Positions 12,301-18,300 of a DNA stretch of 64,000 bases are shown piece by piece (the first letter of the stretch is position 1; each line of letters starts with the position of its first letter). This stretch comes from a virus. The notes beneath the pieces were generated by a model, which was not told where the DNA came from, ran no database searches, and saw only the letters and a list, made by a program, of their open reading frames with translations. The translations under genes and the position numbers were made by a program. The stretch is taken from IMG/VR virus record IMGVR_UViG_3300042542_005394, positions 1-64,000 of that record; one strand, given 5' to 3'.

Positions 12301-15276
12301 ATTGATAAACTAGGCATTCTTTATAATGATACTACAAATAAAGAGAAGATAGCAGACGCCCTAAAGAGACAAAAGGACTATAGAAGAAAAATTGATTATT
12401 ATATTCGACAATTTACTACAGACAAAGCTTTAGATATTAAACTTAAAAGATTTCCAAGAATAAGCGAAGCAGCAGAAATGCTTGTAGAGCAATCACAACA
12501 GCCAACTGTAGACCCATTTGCCCAGCCTGATTATGGCCCTGGCCCAGCGATAATGGTTAATGGTAAGAGAGTGCAATCGAAAGCCAATGGTGGAGTGGTT
12601 TATGCTCAAGAAGGATTTGACCCATCAAGACCATTAAATCCGATGATAAATCGTCACGGAAAGGGTCCAACTTCAACCCTGCCCCAACAGCCTATTACTA
12701 ATTTTGATAGTGAAAAGTTGGCCGAAGAAGGAAAAGCTTTTATGTACGGAGCTGCTAAGTCCGTACTTCCGGGGTTAGCTGGTTTGGGTGCTGGAGTTTT
12801 AGGATTACCCACTACTGGTCCTGGTGGATTTGCTATTGGCTTAGGAGCAGGGGCCGCAGTATATCAAGCTCAAGAAAATTATTTGAATGCTTTAGCTCCA
12901 CAAACTAATAAAGACATTAATAAAACCATGGAAGATAATTGGCAAGCTTCATTATTAGGATCCCTGCTTGGTGGTATAGGTGCTGATAAAATAGGTCGTA
13001 ATTTACTGTCTTCTTCTATGAAGAATACTTCAGGAATTAGAATGCTTCCATCTGGTAACGGTTCTTCAAGACCAGATATGAAAAGTGCTGGTCAAGAAGC
13101 TTTAGAAGAATTTTCTTTAAGAAGCAGACCAGCAGCTAGCGCCCCATTAGATATGCCCAAAACAGCAAAAACAGTATCTCTTTTTCATGCTAGTAATACC
13201 GGATTAGAAAACTCTATTTTACAAAGTTTTCAAAAACAAGGAGGAAAAAGTGGTATTGCAGGAGGATATGGACAAGGTAAAGGATTATATGCTTATACTA
13301 GCAGAGAAGCAGCTGAAAAACATGCAAGAAATATTCTTAAAGGAGGTACGCTTACAGGAGCGGATATTCGTGGTAAGCCAATGATTGTTAAATTCGATGA
13401 AGCCTTAGATCCTTCTAAGTTTGATTTAGATTATGAATTTAATGCTGGATATGTTACAAGATGGATACATGATAACTTTGACGATATACAAAAGATATTA
13501 GCTGATCAAAAAATACCAATGCTTAAGGGTAAAGGATTAGATCCTGTTACTGGCTCTAAAGGAATACACACACAGGTTTCTACGGTACAACCTGGAACTC
13601 TCGATGCTTTACTACAATCTCGTACTGGAGGAGTAGGTCCTAAAAAATGGATATACGACACACAAGATTCTACAAGAGATGGCGAAATTTTGTCTAGAAT
13701 TATAAAAGCATTAGAAAAAAGAAATCCAGAGATGGTCAAAAAATTTAGACAAGGATTTTTTGAAACTATGCCAGCTGGATCAGCTATTAAATATACTGGT
13801 TCAGATAATTTAATGCCTAGCAATATCGATGTATTAGCTAAGGCTAGAGGCGGCATGATTTATGCTTCTCGTGGAACCTTGGTAAACTATCAACCTCGTG
13901 GTACTGATACTGTTCCGGCAATGTTAACTCCCGGAGAGTTTGTTGTTAATGCTAAAGCTACTTCTAGAAATTTATCATTACTACAATCTATAAATAATGG
14001 AGTTAAAGGATATTCTAATGGAGGAGTGGTTGATCCTATCTATAGAGATCCAGGCGGAGTAGTCCCTTCTCTAGGCGATCTAATAAATACTAAATATAAA
14101 GACGCAAAAGACGAAGACCTAGAACCAAAAAAGGATGACTCTAAAGAAATCAAAAGAGAAAAATACAGAGTTCGTATGGATAGGAAAAAAAAGAATAGTC
14201 CATATCAACAGATGCTTGATCAGAGGAGGGAGGCTTATGAAAATCCCAATTCACGAGAAGAGAGAGTTAGAGAAAGAAACGAACAAAATAATCCGCTTTT
14301 AAAAATACAAAGACTAGTAACAGAACAATATCAACAAGATCCAATAAAATTTCAAAAAGAAGGATATAAATCAAAATCTCCACAGGAATTAGCAGCAGAA
14401 TATGAACAATTATGGAGCTCTGAGCCTCCAGAAAAATTATACGACATAGCAAAAGCCAAATATTTTGAGGACCAAAAACGATATAAGGGCTTAAAAACTG
14501 TTTATAGTAATTCGTTGAATGCTCTAGCATTAATTAGACAACGTCCAGCTTTTGGAAATACCATAATCGAAAATTCCGGAAAGAGACTAGTAGAACTATT
14601 GAATACTGTTGTTCAAGGATCATATGCGGAGGGATTAGCTTTGGATCAGGGTTGGAAAATTTTAGGACAAAAATATCCAGAATTTTTAGCAGAAAATTCA
14701 CCAACTAATCAGCGCAGAGCAGCCGGACTCTATGCTGGAGGATTAATATATGCCAATACGGGAATGTTAATTCCTTATCAGCCTCGTGGAACTGACACTG
14801 TTCCGGCGATGTTAACTCCAGGAGAATTTGTAGTCAATAAACAAGCTACTCAAAATAATCTAGATTTATTAAAACAAATCAATAGTAATAGATATAATCA
14901 GGGCGGAGCTGTAGCCTATAAACAGTCTGGCGGTCCGATAGCAGCAGCTACTAAACCGATTTATAGACAGTATGGAGGAATGACGGATGAAACTTCTACG
15001 GGTGGTGGCGGTGGTGTATCTAATAATGGTAATGTTGGTCTAAATTTGGATGGTTTGAGTAACTTTACAGCTACATTTGACAAGTTTATTCAGCAATTAA
15101 ATGGCCTAAAACTACCAGAAGTAATCAATATTCAAGGAAATCATAAGGTTGATGTGGTAATTAATGGAGCAGCGGCATTTCAGGGTATGCAGGAGGGTGT
15201 GAGGAATATGGTACTTATGGAAGTAAATAAGGCCATGGCAAGCATAAGTAAACAAACAGACGGAGCTATATCATAA
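1..15276 (+). CDS. Giant multidomain tape-measure-like tail protein (5' partial)
   Basis: The reading frame is open from base 1, so the start lies upstream; the first in-frame TTG at 28 is not the true start. At least 5,091 residues are visible. Family knowledge: tape measure proteins set tail length, and many carry the motif GTDTVPAMLTPGEFVVN and a C-terminal segment ending like VVINGAAAFQGMQEGV, both present here. Visible order: duplicated SH3-like segment (1-350); HExxH segment (HEMTH at 1123-1137); two degenerate linkers (about 1700-1990); long helical core with a hydrophobic stretch (2790-3080); then modules split by six near-identical linkers, including EF-hand-like loops (9217-10536), a hydrophobic segment (12765-12900) and an ADP-ribosyltransferase-like segment (13159-13470). 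Codon divergence with protein conservation between linkers implies selection. Tape measure role is well supported; enzymatic cargo roles are inferred. Confidence 0.85.
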   Translation, partial: GINKDGSVKLSDPNSDGTWTAQANMIERYARGGAVQSFMAGGAAKKIAFKVGDKVRSLEEWGLDREDDPAYTVLGINKDGSVKLSDPNSDGTWTAQANMIERYARGGAVQSFMAGGVATKTRKPKEVFGTGETEFPSRISKKYAEEQHSAGERLRAKLAWDRNPKDERIIIDDEKVKESFQQPFDRNRFIASFKEKISRDSLFERMSDFAKFVGLPQEDLTTALPLQLDFGASQRGGGLGMFAAAQFEKGATGIRPYEGYDISKSGYGEKQKQEAYGLEKLIEAKQKEIKKITKTPTETFDDGSFSFDRDAFQKANIELDSLKNRFFRLKDLKREAEKAALAEQNTVSSATGRGTISFAPSMGYSSDTKNSTLYHEMTHQLFQGLRTRSEESFNKYRTKVASLFSGDNDDLADAFDSLTSGGGYSSADVVYGRSYKSNNLSQILLSYYRQVGDSSRGATPIPEDITKNLASLSNQSTTAKRAREYRPINPQVNKALLQAGDKFGMTQEKINRMEDNGKEEFLTTLIEKAPQLDQHLQGILDSTLTELLGSAGIQRQKYAAGGNVKFAGGGYSANTVPALVSNGEAFVPPETARKIGYSTLNRMNQADRNGMGRFSEGGISLFKGPGSGTSDSIGPVGLPVGGFVIRAAATKALGFNRGGAVQRFAFGGAPRALPNVNVNYNQALAVVGVMDSVTSELENLAGVLQTLGVRSSDSARIIQSGTQATYQQAIRATEADIRRARLAGATAEQIANAENQLANIRNQARQDIETRRTLGGLSGNQLQAIESNAETIRNTATERMRNRLARRGMSQEDIDTRLQENAGAISRASYERASRASGVNLRAAGLTGDDAQRFVRQSMGDPRVLRQMDQQLRQQLRNSTEYTTASRAQQRQMRQSVEEEIRTRRDIVNNLARQRGQQAPGGDQRGNFGGMLGLSFGLQGLGSLLAQQINASSSASNAATAGAIQGGVSGLATGAMLTGGIRDMLGSSLSPAMSKLLGGFGFVATAAAAVGQAFIDSHNAVITFEKTLQQNKVETALSDSQKLFEKLNNGIKNIDVQRTLTSKLAEAGDAVIAGIELNNSRAKAMWVNLLDVGTLKGNNIATTLGKNLYGFAPDNDSNAMAQRSEILEKKGILNYLRSTDSFGEGDIGRRKEYESLIPEKARENSKSFAETAKLTNDLIGAKIQSGSSVEDIFKDPAWAKQAEVIARSNTAVEQEILTIRNRADISNLEKEARIKNIISINAEEAVRQRASVVERQKQMKSLDDTTNVYTRSLERMFQNMEQSIGRASFSLEQMSKDIDLVSDSLQGQAKIGGIALTAINTLQNPRAYSDQAVSGARNVAAESFGIRSPEMVSLLGVGEKIESTVMSTINKTVNKNPGITNEALGIVVGRDVKSALADLSLPADLVDKLSGEVGNILKDFQTSGEDKLDYTKLSEKLGQLNRVVDSSKRAQEVAIKALEFYQNALNTYAQNINKTIDLQISANQRLRKATDIVTDSELSLAKTLGKNISLENARATVNSRVAARTGGVTNPNDIFDSINKLENTRTVQQAEQRSAADRGVSGQADFIKFTKNLADTNVGLRENIDALKYLAENTDIAASAMEKIQEAQQKASGRASFIEKLVTSTPEELDSLSGAFQRLQNNANGQINTINRSVGAQRAYYEALQNGASMMEAMKAAQGAFVNERKETLGALNDIIPFLGDGQQAGNVKANVLESMLQESGIGVSPLFQQILNTLRNPEMDPATQAAIAEYREGNNLQARANALLAQLDSNLARDIASQSAKALASAMSNVKLNFETTELSDIASNIQQINAKIPAGVVPAVPKASGGIIYAAAGRAIDFKSQGTDTVPAMLTPGEFVVNRAATQRNLPLLHSINSNKYSGGGPVKYYSSGGYVSQNFKSEYKKSSDDLNLSREKYIDPTSTAFSDIKSVFAGPDKFVRGVQPTNIKAPLATGSRGKASLASIQSTNSMEDLYLGEAPAILVEKNADNQDVFEYGVMNRPRAHLLNPLGYVIDKPFDTKNITKNKFAEYRDNFLQKLRDNDIDLSTMIASRPAVDNFENIRQSFISDEFYNPNVSSDNPVGMIVTRNKNLGAIGWNKQSTDHPKTLKLFKFGSAEEDATMVSDKDFGLYKLQLDLMMSETSAKDRIKLLAGDNSWVADKDNIDRIIKTQELNIEDIKKSQTFAFTDPRNAAFNNLFKAEDPNLSNLRQKLEMLHSGAEAILLTGSELNFFDPKALHPDHSEAVTLLHVLSNKYRPILQKSLNTKEQADKIHTAFPKLMVGGAGLQNLDRPIDSWATNYEFGIYDVADMSKMKTFPWVANADPSVISQDIQAAIDNQAEQLKTKYGISTKPVSDFGSYKLKLPDPIGDIDLPYHMQYTEYTGPQIATDPSKADSNGFNLAANLNKVLLMTPNNKNPFSPYSQFKKYDYSTAYVNKKLTGDEIFDKAHVQLDQIPDFATLVKGNIDRNQRDQLKENLKSVQYSIDLDSLTDHANHPILKNIPLFTDSPTEKKTHVFSIGEYLSTVADKVFADKDAAAKKAVGEIDDKGQLAGDVIKDNDLPRAVKDLAKLSLGVFGRRRVPGLPGNWLYNSIRGVLQRPFRDSGVAKQAAGYTSNVFGNFGGYLSKLAPMTRNANVYQQLKELFTLGSGAAMAFAGLASGDTRMIGQFTKLNLNAEDLFRTLGGASLFGRISSTQLSGDYQAILGQQLEGAKIKTVGANGTLSPVSPDKAMPQKYNDLVNVAFNPYNEFPSKDTRKGIIEKLTMDMINARDQMGLPYFDSNTQRFLYGNMSSLYNWYGGNGVWEGQDYFFDKNADPDNAKRTQQVIDSLRGQAGQDAYSKGNIAHNTLGFASRYGSLPTDKWFVQRREAGLNAEAEAVNNPNATQDALRFATGGVVYAQDGKHINFQPRGTDTVPAMLTPGEFVINRQATQRNLPLLKSINNGGVQGFSSGGVAYLSRGGQPNDVSSGRFELSDDQAPFSHRSINPLTGNRTPEKGDDLEKKYRINSGIYDYLTLRTTMPDWLVSLNNLSFDDNSMRFFSDASFYKTLTRIREATDLRSLQNLSYDFVKGFKYRDYNQDSRLSGFDFTTHLSKTDGILGLIDPDVGGDLQPKDLVKWRTTKAKLQAKGSAARVIRNLTPDLENIRDILSDQKPAGENNNPEFKNRNDYESPAALIRSTVSQWKKDRQQQQLRVKVRQEERAAEDGGQITMPPHLSLDFDKINEEDVVKDILTKNKTPNTKNLVDWLENNVKTVSEKVADLVPVPKASEEWDAADAERPRVILDLIKNGPEAFMIGMRGETKEGKGKRLIYGLLNQSARVQGINNLIKARSLFSGSDTPLRKDGDMARIDSSLVYSDQTRTPENFVGREDKVARPGQFKPGIMLDRLRNPVDDAAIPGSGPNREETPAERTERENRARMADRNGRSAIRGLELWDTNRDGQISFEEWSEFTPEQPKLERFFGASTVDALMGAYSLALKGLGLRDKNATDNFKPRTLKDFFNNIDKDNSGFIDPHEFSDMVGQPLKYLDLETDREAKELGDTLGTQRDPRGANKLAYARIDKAQIASVKALLKQDFKELYPVSFSKASQYSEREVIQPQIDELRKITGVSERDKINKRTVLANIASSLNKNNSDWGLAPNVKENLGNIIVKINQDSLLFPGVVNKAYTQGLAIPQDLLHNTDINYEKTLNASGVDRDIFETIWQDYKLFSKFDNPNSKASFEKTYKLENELNSQEMGEAEERSKAAAELNQKAKNKRAAKNDLTKKILREELFVKDSYFKEFPKQWGGRYKDYYDLPDPTLARHVEMYNSSIPSGESGRLSMPTADQEQDHKDRLKDISKNPNPIYASNGMLIPYQPRGTDTVPAMLTPGEFVVNRAATQRNLPLLKSINSNTYLAKGGSVGQTVINIPANTIKNNLDTINTNAIKNYNISKHIKEQNSLMIRGAEQTHRETLNIGNDVGEMRDQSTSTYIETQQMIGKAREIMERYQQLPNNLSTGGIVYAADGTLINYQPRGTDTVPAMLTPGEFVVNAQATRANLPLLQSINQSKGGSIKGFANGGVIYATDGGTIPTKPDGSADTNFDARKAKRTAYLQRQIEKEEKSEFIDKLGILYNDTTNKEKIADALKRQKDYRRKIDYYIRQFTTDKALDIKLKRFPRISEAAEMLVEQSQQPTVDPFAQPDYGPGPAIMVNGKRVQSKANGGVVYAQEGFDPSRPLNPMINRHGKGPTSTLPQQPITNFDSEKLAEEGKAFMYGAAKSVLPGLAGLGAGVLGLPTTGPGGFAIGLGAGAAVYQAQENYLNALAPQTNKDINKTMEDNWQASLLGSLLGGIGADKIGRNLLSSSMKNTSGIRMLPSGNGSSRPDMKSAGQEALEEFSLRSRPAASAPLDMPKTAKTVSLFHASNTGLENSILQSFQKQGGKSGIAGGYGQGKGLYAYTSREAAEKHARNILKGGTLTGADIRGKPMIVKFDEALDPSKFDLDYEFNAGYVTRWIHDNFDDIQKILADQKIPMLKGKGLDPVTGSKGIHTQVSTVQPGTLDALLQSRTGGVGPKKWIYDTQDSTRDGEILSRIIKALEKRNPEMVKKFRQGFFETMPAGSAIKYTGSDNLMPSNIDVLAKARGGMIYASRGTLVNYQPRGTDTVPAMLTPGEFVVNAKATSRNLSLLQSINNGVKGYSNGGVVDPIYRDPGGVVPSLGDLINTKYKDAKDEDLEPKKDDSKEIKREKYRVRMDRKKKNSPYQQMLDQRREAYENPNSREERVRERNEQNNPLLKIQRLVTEQYQQDPIKFQKEGYKSKSPQELAAEYEQLWSSEPPEKLYDIAKAKYFEDQKRYKGLKTVYSNSLNALALIRQRPAFGNTIIENSGKRLVELLNTVVQGSYAEGLALDQGWKILGQKYPEFLAENSPTNQRRAAGLYAGGLIYANTGMLIPYQPRGTDTVPAMLTPGEFVVNKQATQNNLDLLKQINSNRYNQGGAVAYKQSGGPIAAATKPIYRQYGGMTDETSTGGGGGVSNNGNVGLNLDGLSNFTATFDKFIQQLNGLKLPEVINIQGNHKVDVVINGAAAFQGMQEGVRNMVLMEVNKAMASISKQTDGAIS
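9217..10536 (+). other. EF-hand/dockerin-like calcium loops inside the giant protein
   Basis: Two canonical 12-residue EF-hand loops are encoded: DTNRDGQISFEE (10294-10329) and DKDNSGFIDPHE (10501-10536), with acidic residues at positions 1, 3 or 5, Gly at 6, Ile at 8 and Glu at 12. Two weaker loops precede them: DYNQDSRLSGFD (9217-9252) and DPDVGGDLQPKD (9298-9333), both with Asp at 12 as in dockerins. Calcium binding is inferred from the motif. Confidence 0.75.
13159..13470 (+). other. ADP-ribosyltransferase-like segment inside the giant protein
   Basis: The order of motifs resembles the H-Y-E (diphtheria toxin/PARP-like) fold: LFHASNTG with a His (codon at 13186), about 30 residues later GQGKGLYAYTS with a Tyr followed by a helix rich in Ala and Glu, then KPMIVKFDEALDPSKF with acidic residues shortly after. 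This is a motif-level reading without alignment; another alpha/beta fold is possible. Confidence 0.4.
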
Positions 15277-15306
15277 ACGAGTATTTAATAGATAAGGTTA
15301 TCAATT

Positions 15307-18300
15307 ATGTCACAAAATATTCCCGGTAATTTAAACATTGGTAGTGGAGTTAATCCTGATATAGTATTATCTCAACAGTCTGGAATTAGTACTGTTTTTA
15401 ATGCTAATAAGCAAAATATAGATTTTACGATATATTCTACAGGTAATTCTAATCTTACTTATGATGCTTCCACCGGTCGTTTAGGTGTTGGCACAGGCTT
15501 GCCTGATGCTGTTCTTCATGTAGTAGCCCCTTGTGCTAAAGACGGATTAATTGTAGAGAGCGTTACTAATTGTCCGACAGGTGTTACCTTACTCTTAGTG
15601 CACAATCCTCAAACATCTCCAGTAAGCGGAAGTTATCCGGCTATAGTTAATCTTGCTGGTCGTGATACTAATTATAATGAAATTTATTATGGTCAAATAC
15701 TATCTAAAATTTTAGACCCTAATACTGGATCTACTAGTGGTGAAATTATTTTTACTGTGGATCAAACTGGTGTTAATAAACCGGTCTTTGTTGCAAATTT
15801 GTCTAATGTAGTTTTGGGTGGTAATAATAACGCTTCTGGTTTTGCCTATGACGTTGTTGGTAATTACAATCGACTAAACGGAGTTTTATATAATAATATT
15901 GGTTCCTACAATACTGGCACCGTTAATAGTGGTATAGTTATAGGTAATAGTAATTTATTGAACGGTAATCAATTATTCTTGTTTGCTAATAACTCAGTTT
16001 TATCCGGAGTATCCGGAATCAGTATTGGTAATAGTATTCTAGCTAGTGGTTCTAATAATATCGTTCTAGGTAATACCGTTAACCTTACTGGACTGAACAA
16101 TATATTGTTAGGCAGTAATAATGACGCTAAAATATTTTCTACAGTAGGTCTTGCTCAATCACTATTCTCGTCAGGAGTTTCTGGTATAGTATTAGGTTCT
16201 AATGTGTCTAATACTGGAAATTTTAATATTTATATTGGTAATGATACTTCAGTATCTGGAAATAATAATAATCTTATAGGCTCTTTGGTATATTTAACTG
16301 GAAATAATAATCTTTCATATGGTAATCAAAATGTAGTTAATGGCAATAACCTTATTTGCATAGGGTCATATCAAACCGCGTCCAATATCAATAGTGGTAT
16401 TTTTATTGGAAATAGCATAGGTTCTAACGAAGCGGTTCGCTCTATCATTATTGGTATTGGTAATAAAACACCCAACGATCAGCAAGGTCTTTCCGATAGT
16501 ATATTGGTGGGTATTAATAATACATTAGCTAGTGGAATTCCTGACAAGCTATTATTAATTGGACAAAATAATGTTGTTAAAGATATTAATAATTCTCTTC
16601 TAGTTGGTAATCAAAATAATGCTAGTGGAAGCATAAATAATAATCTTCTTTTGGGCAACACCAACGCCGCCCCTATAGACAGCAATAATAATATCATAGT
16701 AGGATTATTGAATAATCAAACCGGCATCTATATCGACACAGCAGGAGGTATTACTGGAGTAGCCAGAAGAATCAACTCCACAGCAGCTAATAGTATTGTT
16801 GCCGGTATACATAATATACAAACTAGCGGCGTATCTACAAATATTATAGGTAATAAAAATGCTGTTTCTGGATCTAACGACAACGTCATAGGATCATTCA
16901 ACAGCCTGCGTAATGCTTCAAGATCATATAGTGTTGGGAATTCCAACTATATGGTTGGAGATAATCTTGGAGCTATGGGTAGTAAAACATTAATTGTTGG
17001 CCAAGAATCTTTAATATTTAATAACGCAGATAAGCGCATGGATGTTTTTGGTAGTGGTAATATAGCTTTAGGTTTTAATCAATTGGTTCCAAGCGGATTA
17101 GTAGTTGGAACAAACAATAGAATATATGGTCCTAATAATACTATTTATGGAAGAAATAATACTCTAGGCTCTATAGCTCATGCTTTCGTGATGAACTCAC
17201 TGTCCTCGAACAGTATAACGATACCTTCTCTTAATGTAGCTAATAAATATACAATAGCAGATACCGCATTATTAGTTGTACAAAGTCCTGCCGCTAATAA
17301 TAATACATTTATAAGAGAAATATTAGATATAGTAGAAAACCCACTAGAAAATACTACTACTATTCAATTTAGTACCAGTATTGTTGTTAATTCCTCAAAC
17401 GGATATTTTTCTATTAATGAAAATTTTGACGACAATAATCTTCCTAATAATACAACAGTTAGTGGATTAATAATGCCATATGCTGTTGGTGGCGGCGTGG
17501 GCGGACCAGAAACTAATCCTACATATGGATCTAATAATATAGTTATTGGTTCTAATAATAACTACATATATAGCAGTGGTACGGTGATTGGTTTTAATAA
17601 TACAGTATCTGGGGTTAGAAATGTTGTTGTTGGATATGGCTTAAGTGGAGTGGTTGATAATACTCTTTATGTTGGAACAAATAATAGTAATAAAATTATT
17701 TTAGATAATCAAAGAACAGTTTTTAATTCTGGTAAGATACAAGATAATTTTATAGTTAAATCAACAAACGATAATACTTCGGTGCTAAATATCGATCTTA
17801 ATAATAACAGGGTCGGGGTTAATACTAATAATCCAACAGCAGATCTATCTGTAAGCGGGTTAACTAGTACTAATACTATTAGAGTAGGCTTTTCATCTCC
17901 CGATCAGTATGTATTGACCTCCAATGTCAACGGATTTGGTACATGGCAATTGCCAGTTAGATTATCCGGTTTAGACACCGGTCTTATGTGCAAAATTAAC
18001 GATAAGGTAAGTAGTGGTATCTCTAATATCTATTTTGATCCTGCTGGTAATTCATTAAGTTTTAATTTAGATAATAATAATGGATTAGTTCTTAATCCGA
18101 CGGGCATATTTGTAAATGATGCTGGTAACACTTTTGCTATGAGAATACGAGGTAGCGGAGGTTCTGATTTTGCTCGTGTATTATTTAATACTAATTTTGG
18201 TAATAATAGAATAGACTTCTTTAATATTAGTGGTAATTCTGGAGTTTTGAATAACTTAACCATAATTAGTGGATTAAATGTACCAACTAGTTTAACTGGT

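Larger units (their letters stand above)
5530..14838 (+). repeat. Six interspersed LTPGEF linker repeats in the giant gene
   Basis: The 17-residue core GTDTVPAMLTPGEFVVN (one copy has VIN) lies at 5530-5580, 8722-8772, 11563-11613, 12028-12078, 13900-13950 and 14788-14838. Each is preceded by a GG-x-x-YA segment and, in five of six, by QPR; each is followed by a segment like ATQRNLPLLKSIN. Two degenerate versions lie at about 1711-1830 and 1870-1990. Synonymous codons differ between copies although the peptide hardly does. Confidence 0.95.

Noticed and set aside
13506-13856. 116-codon minus-strand open frame
   Set aside because: Antisense shadow of the giant gene in the transferase-like module.
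15800-17700. CRISPR-like or direct DNA repeats in the fibre gene
   Set aside because: The repetition is at protein level with varied codons and no regular DNA spacing.
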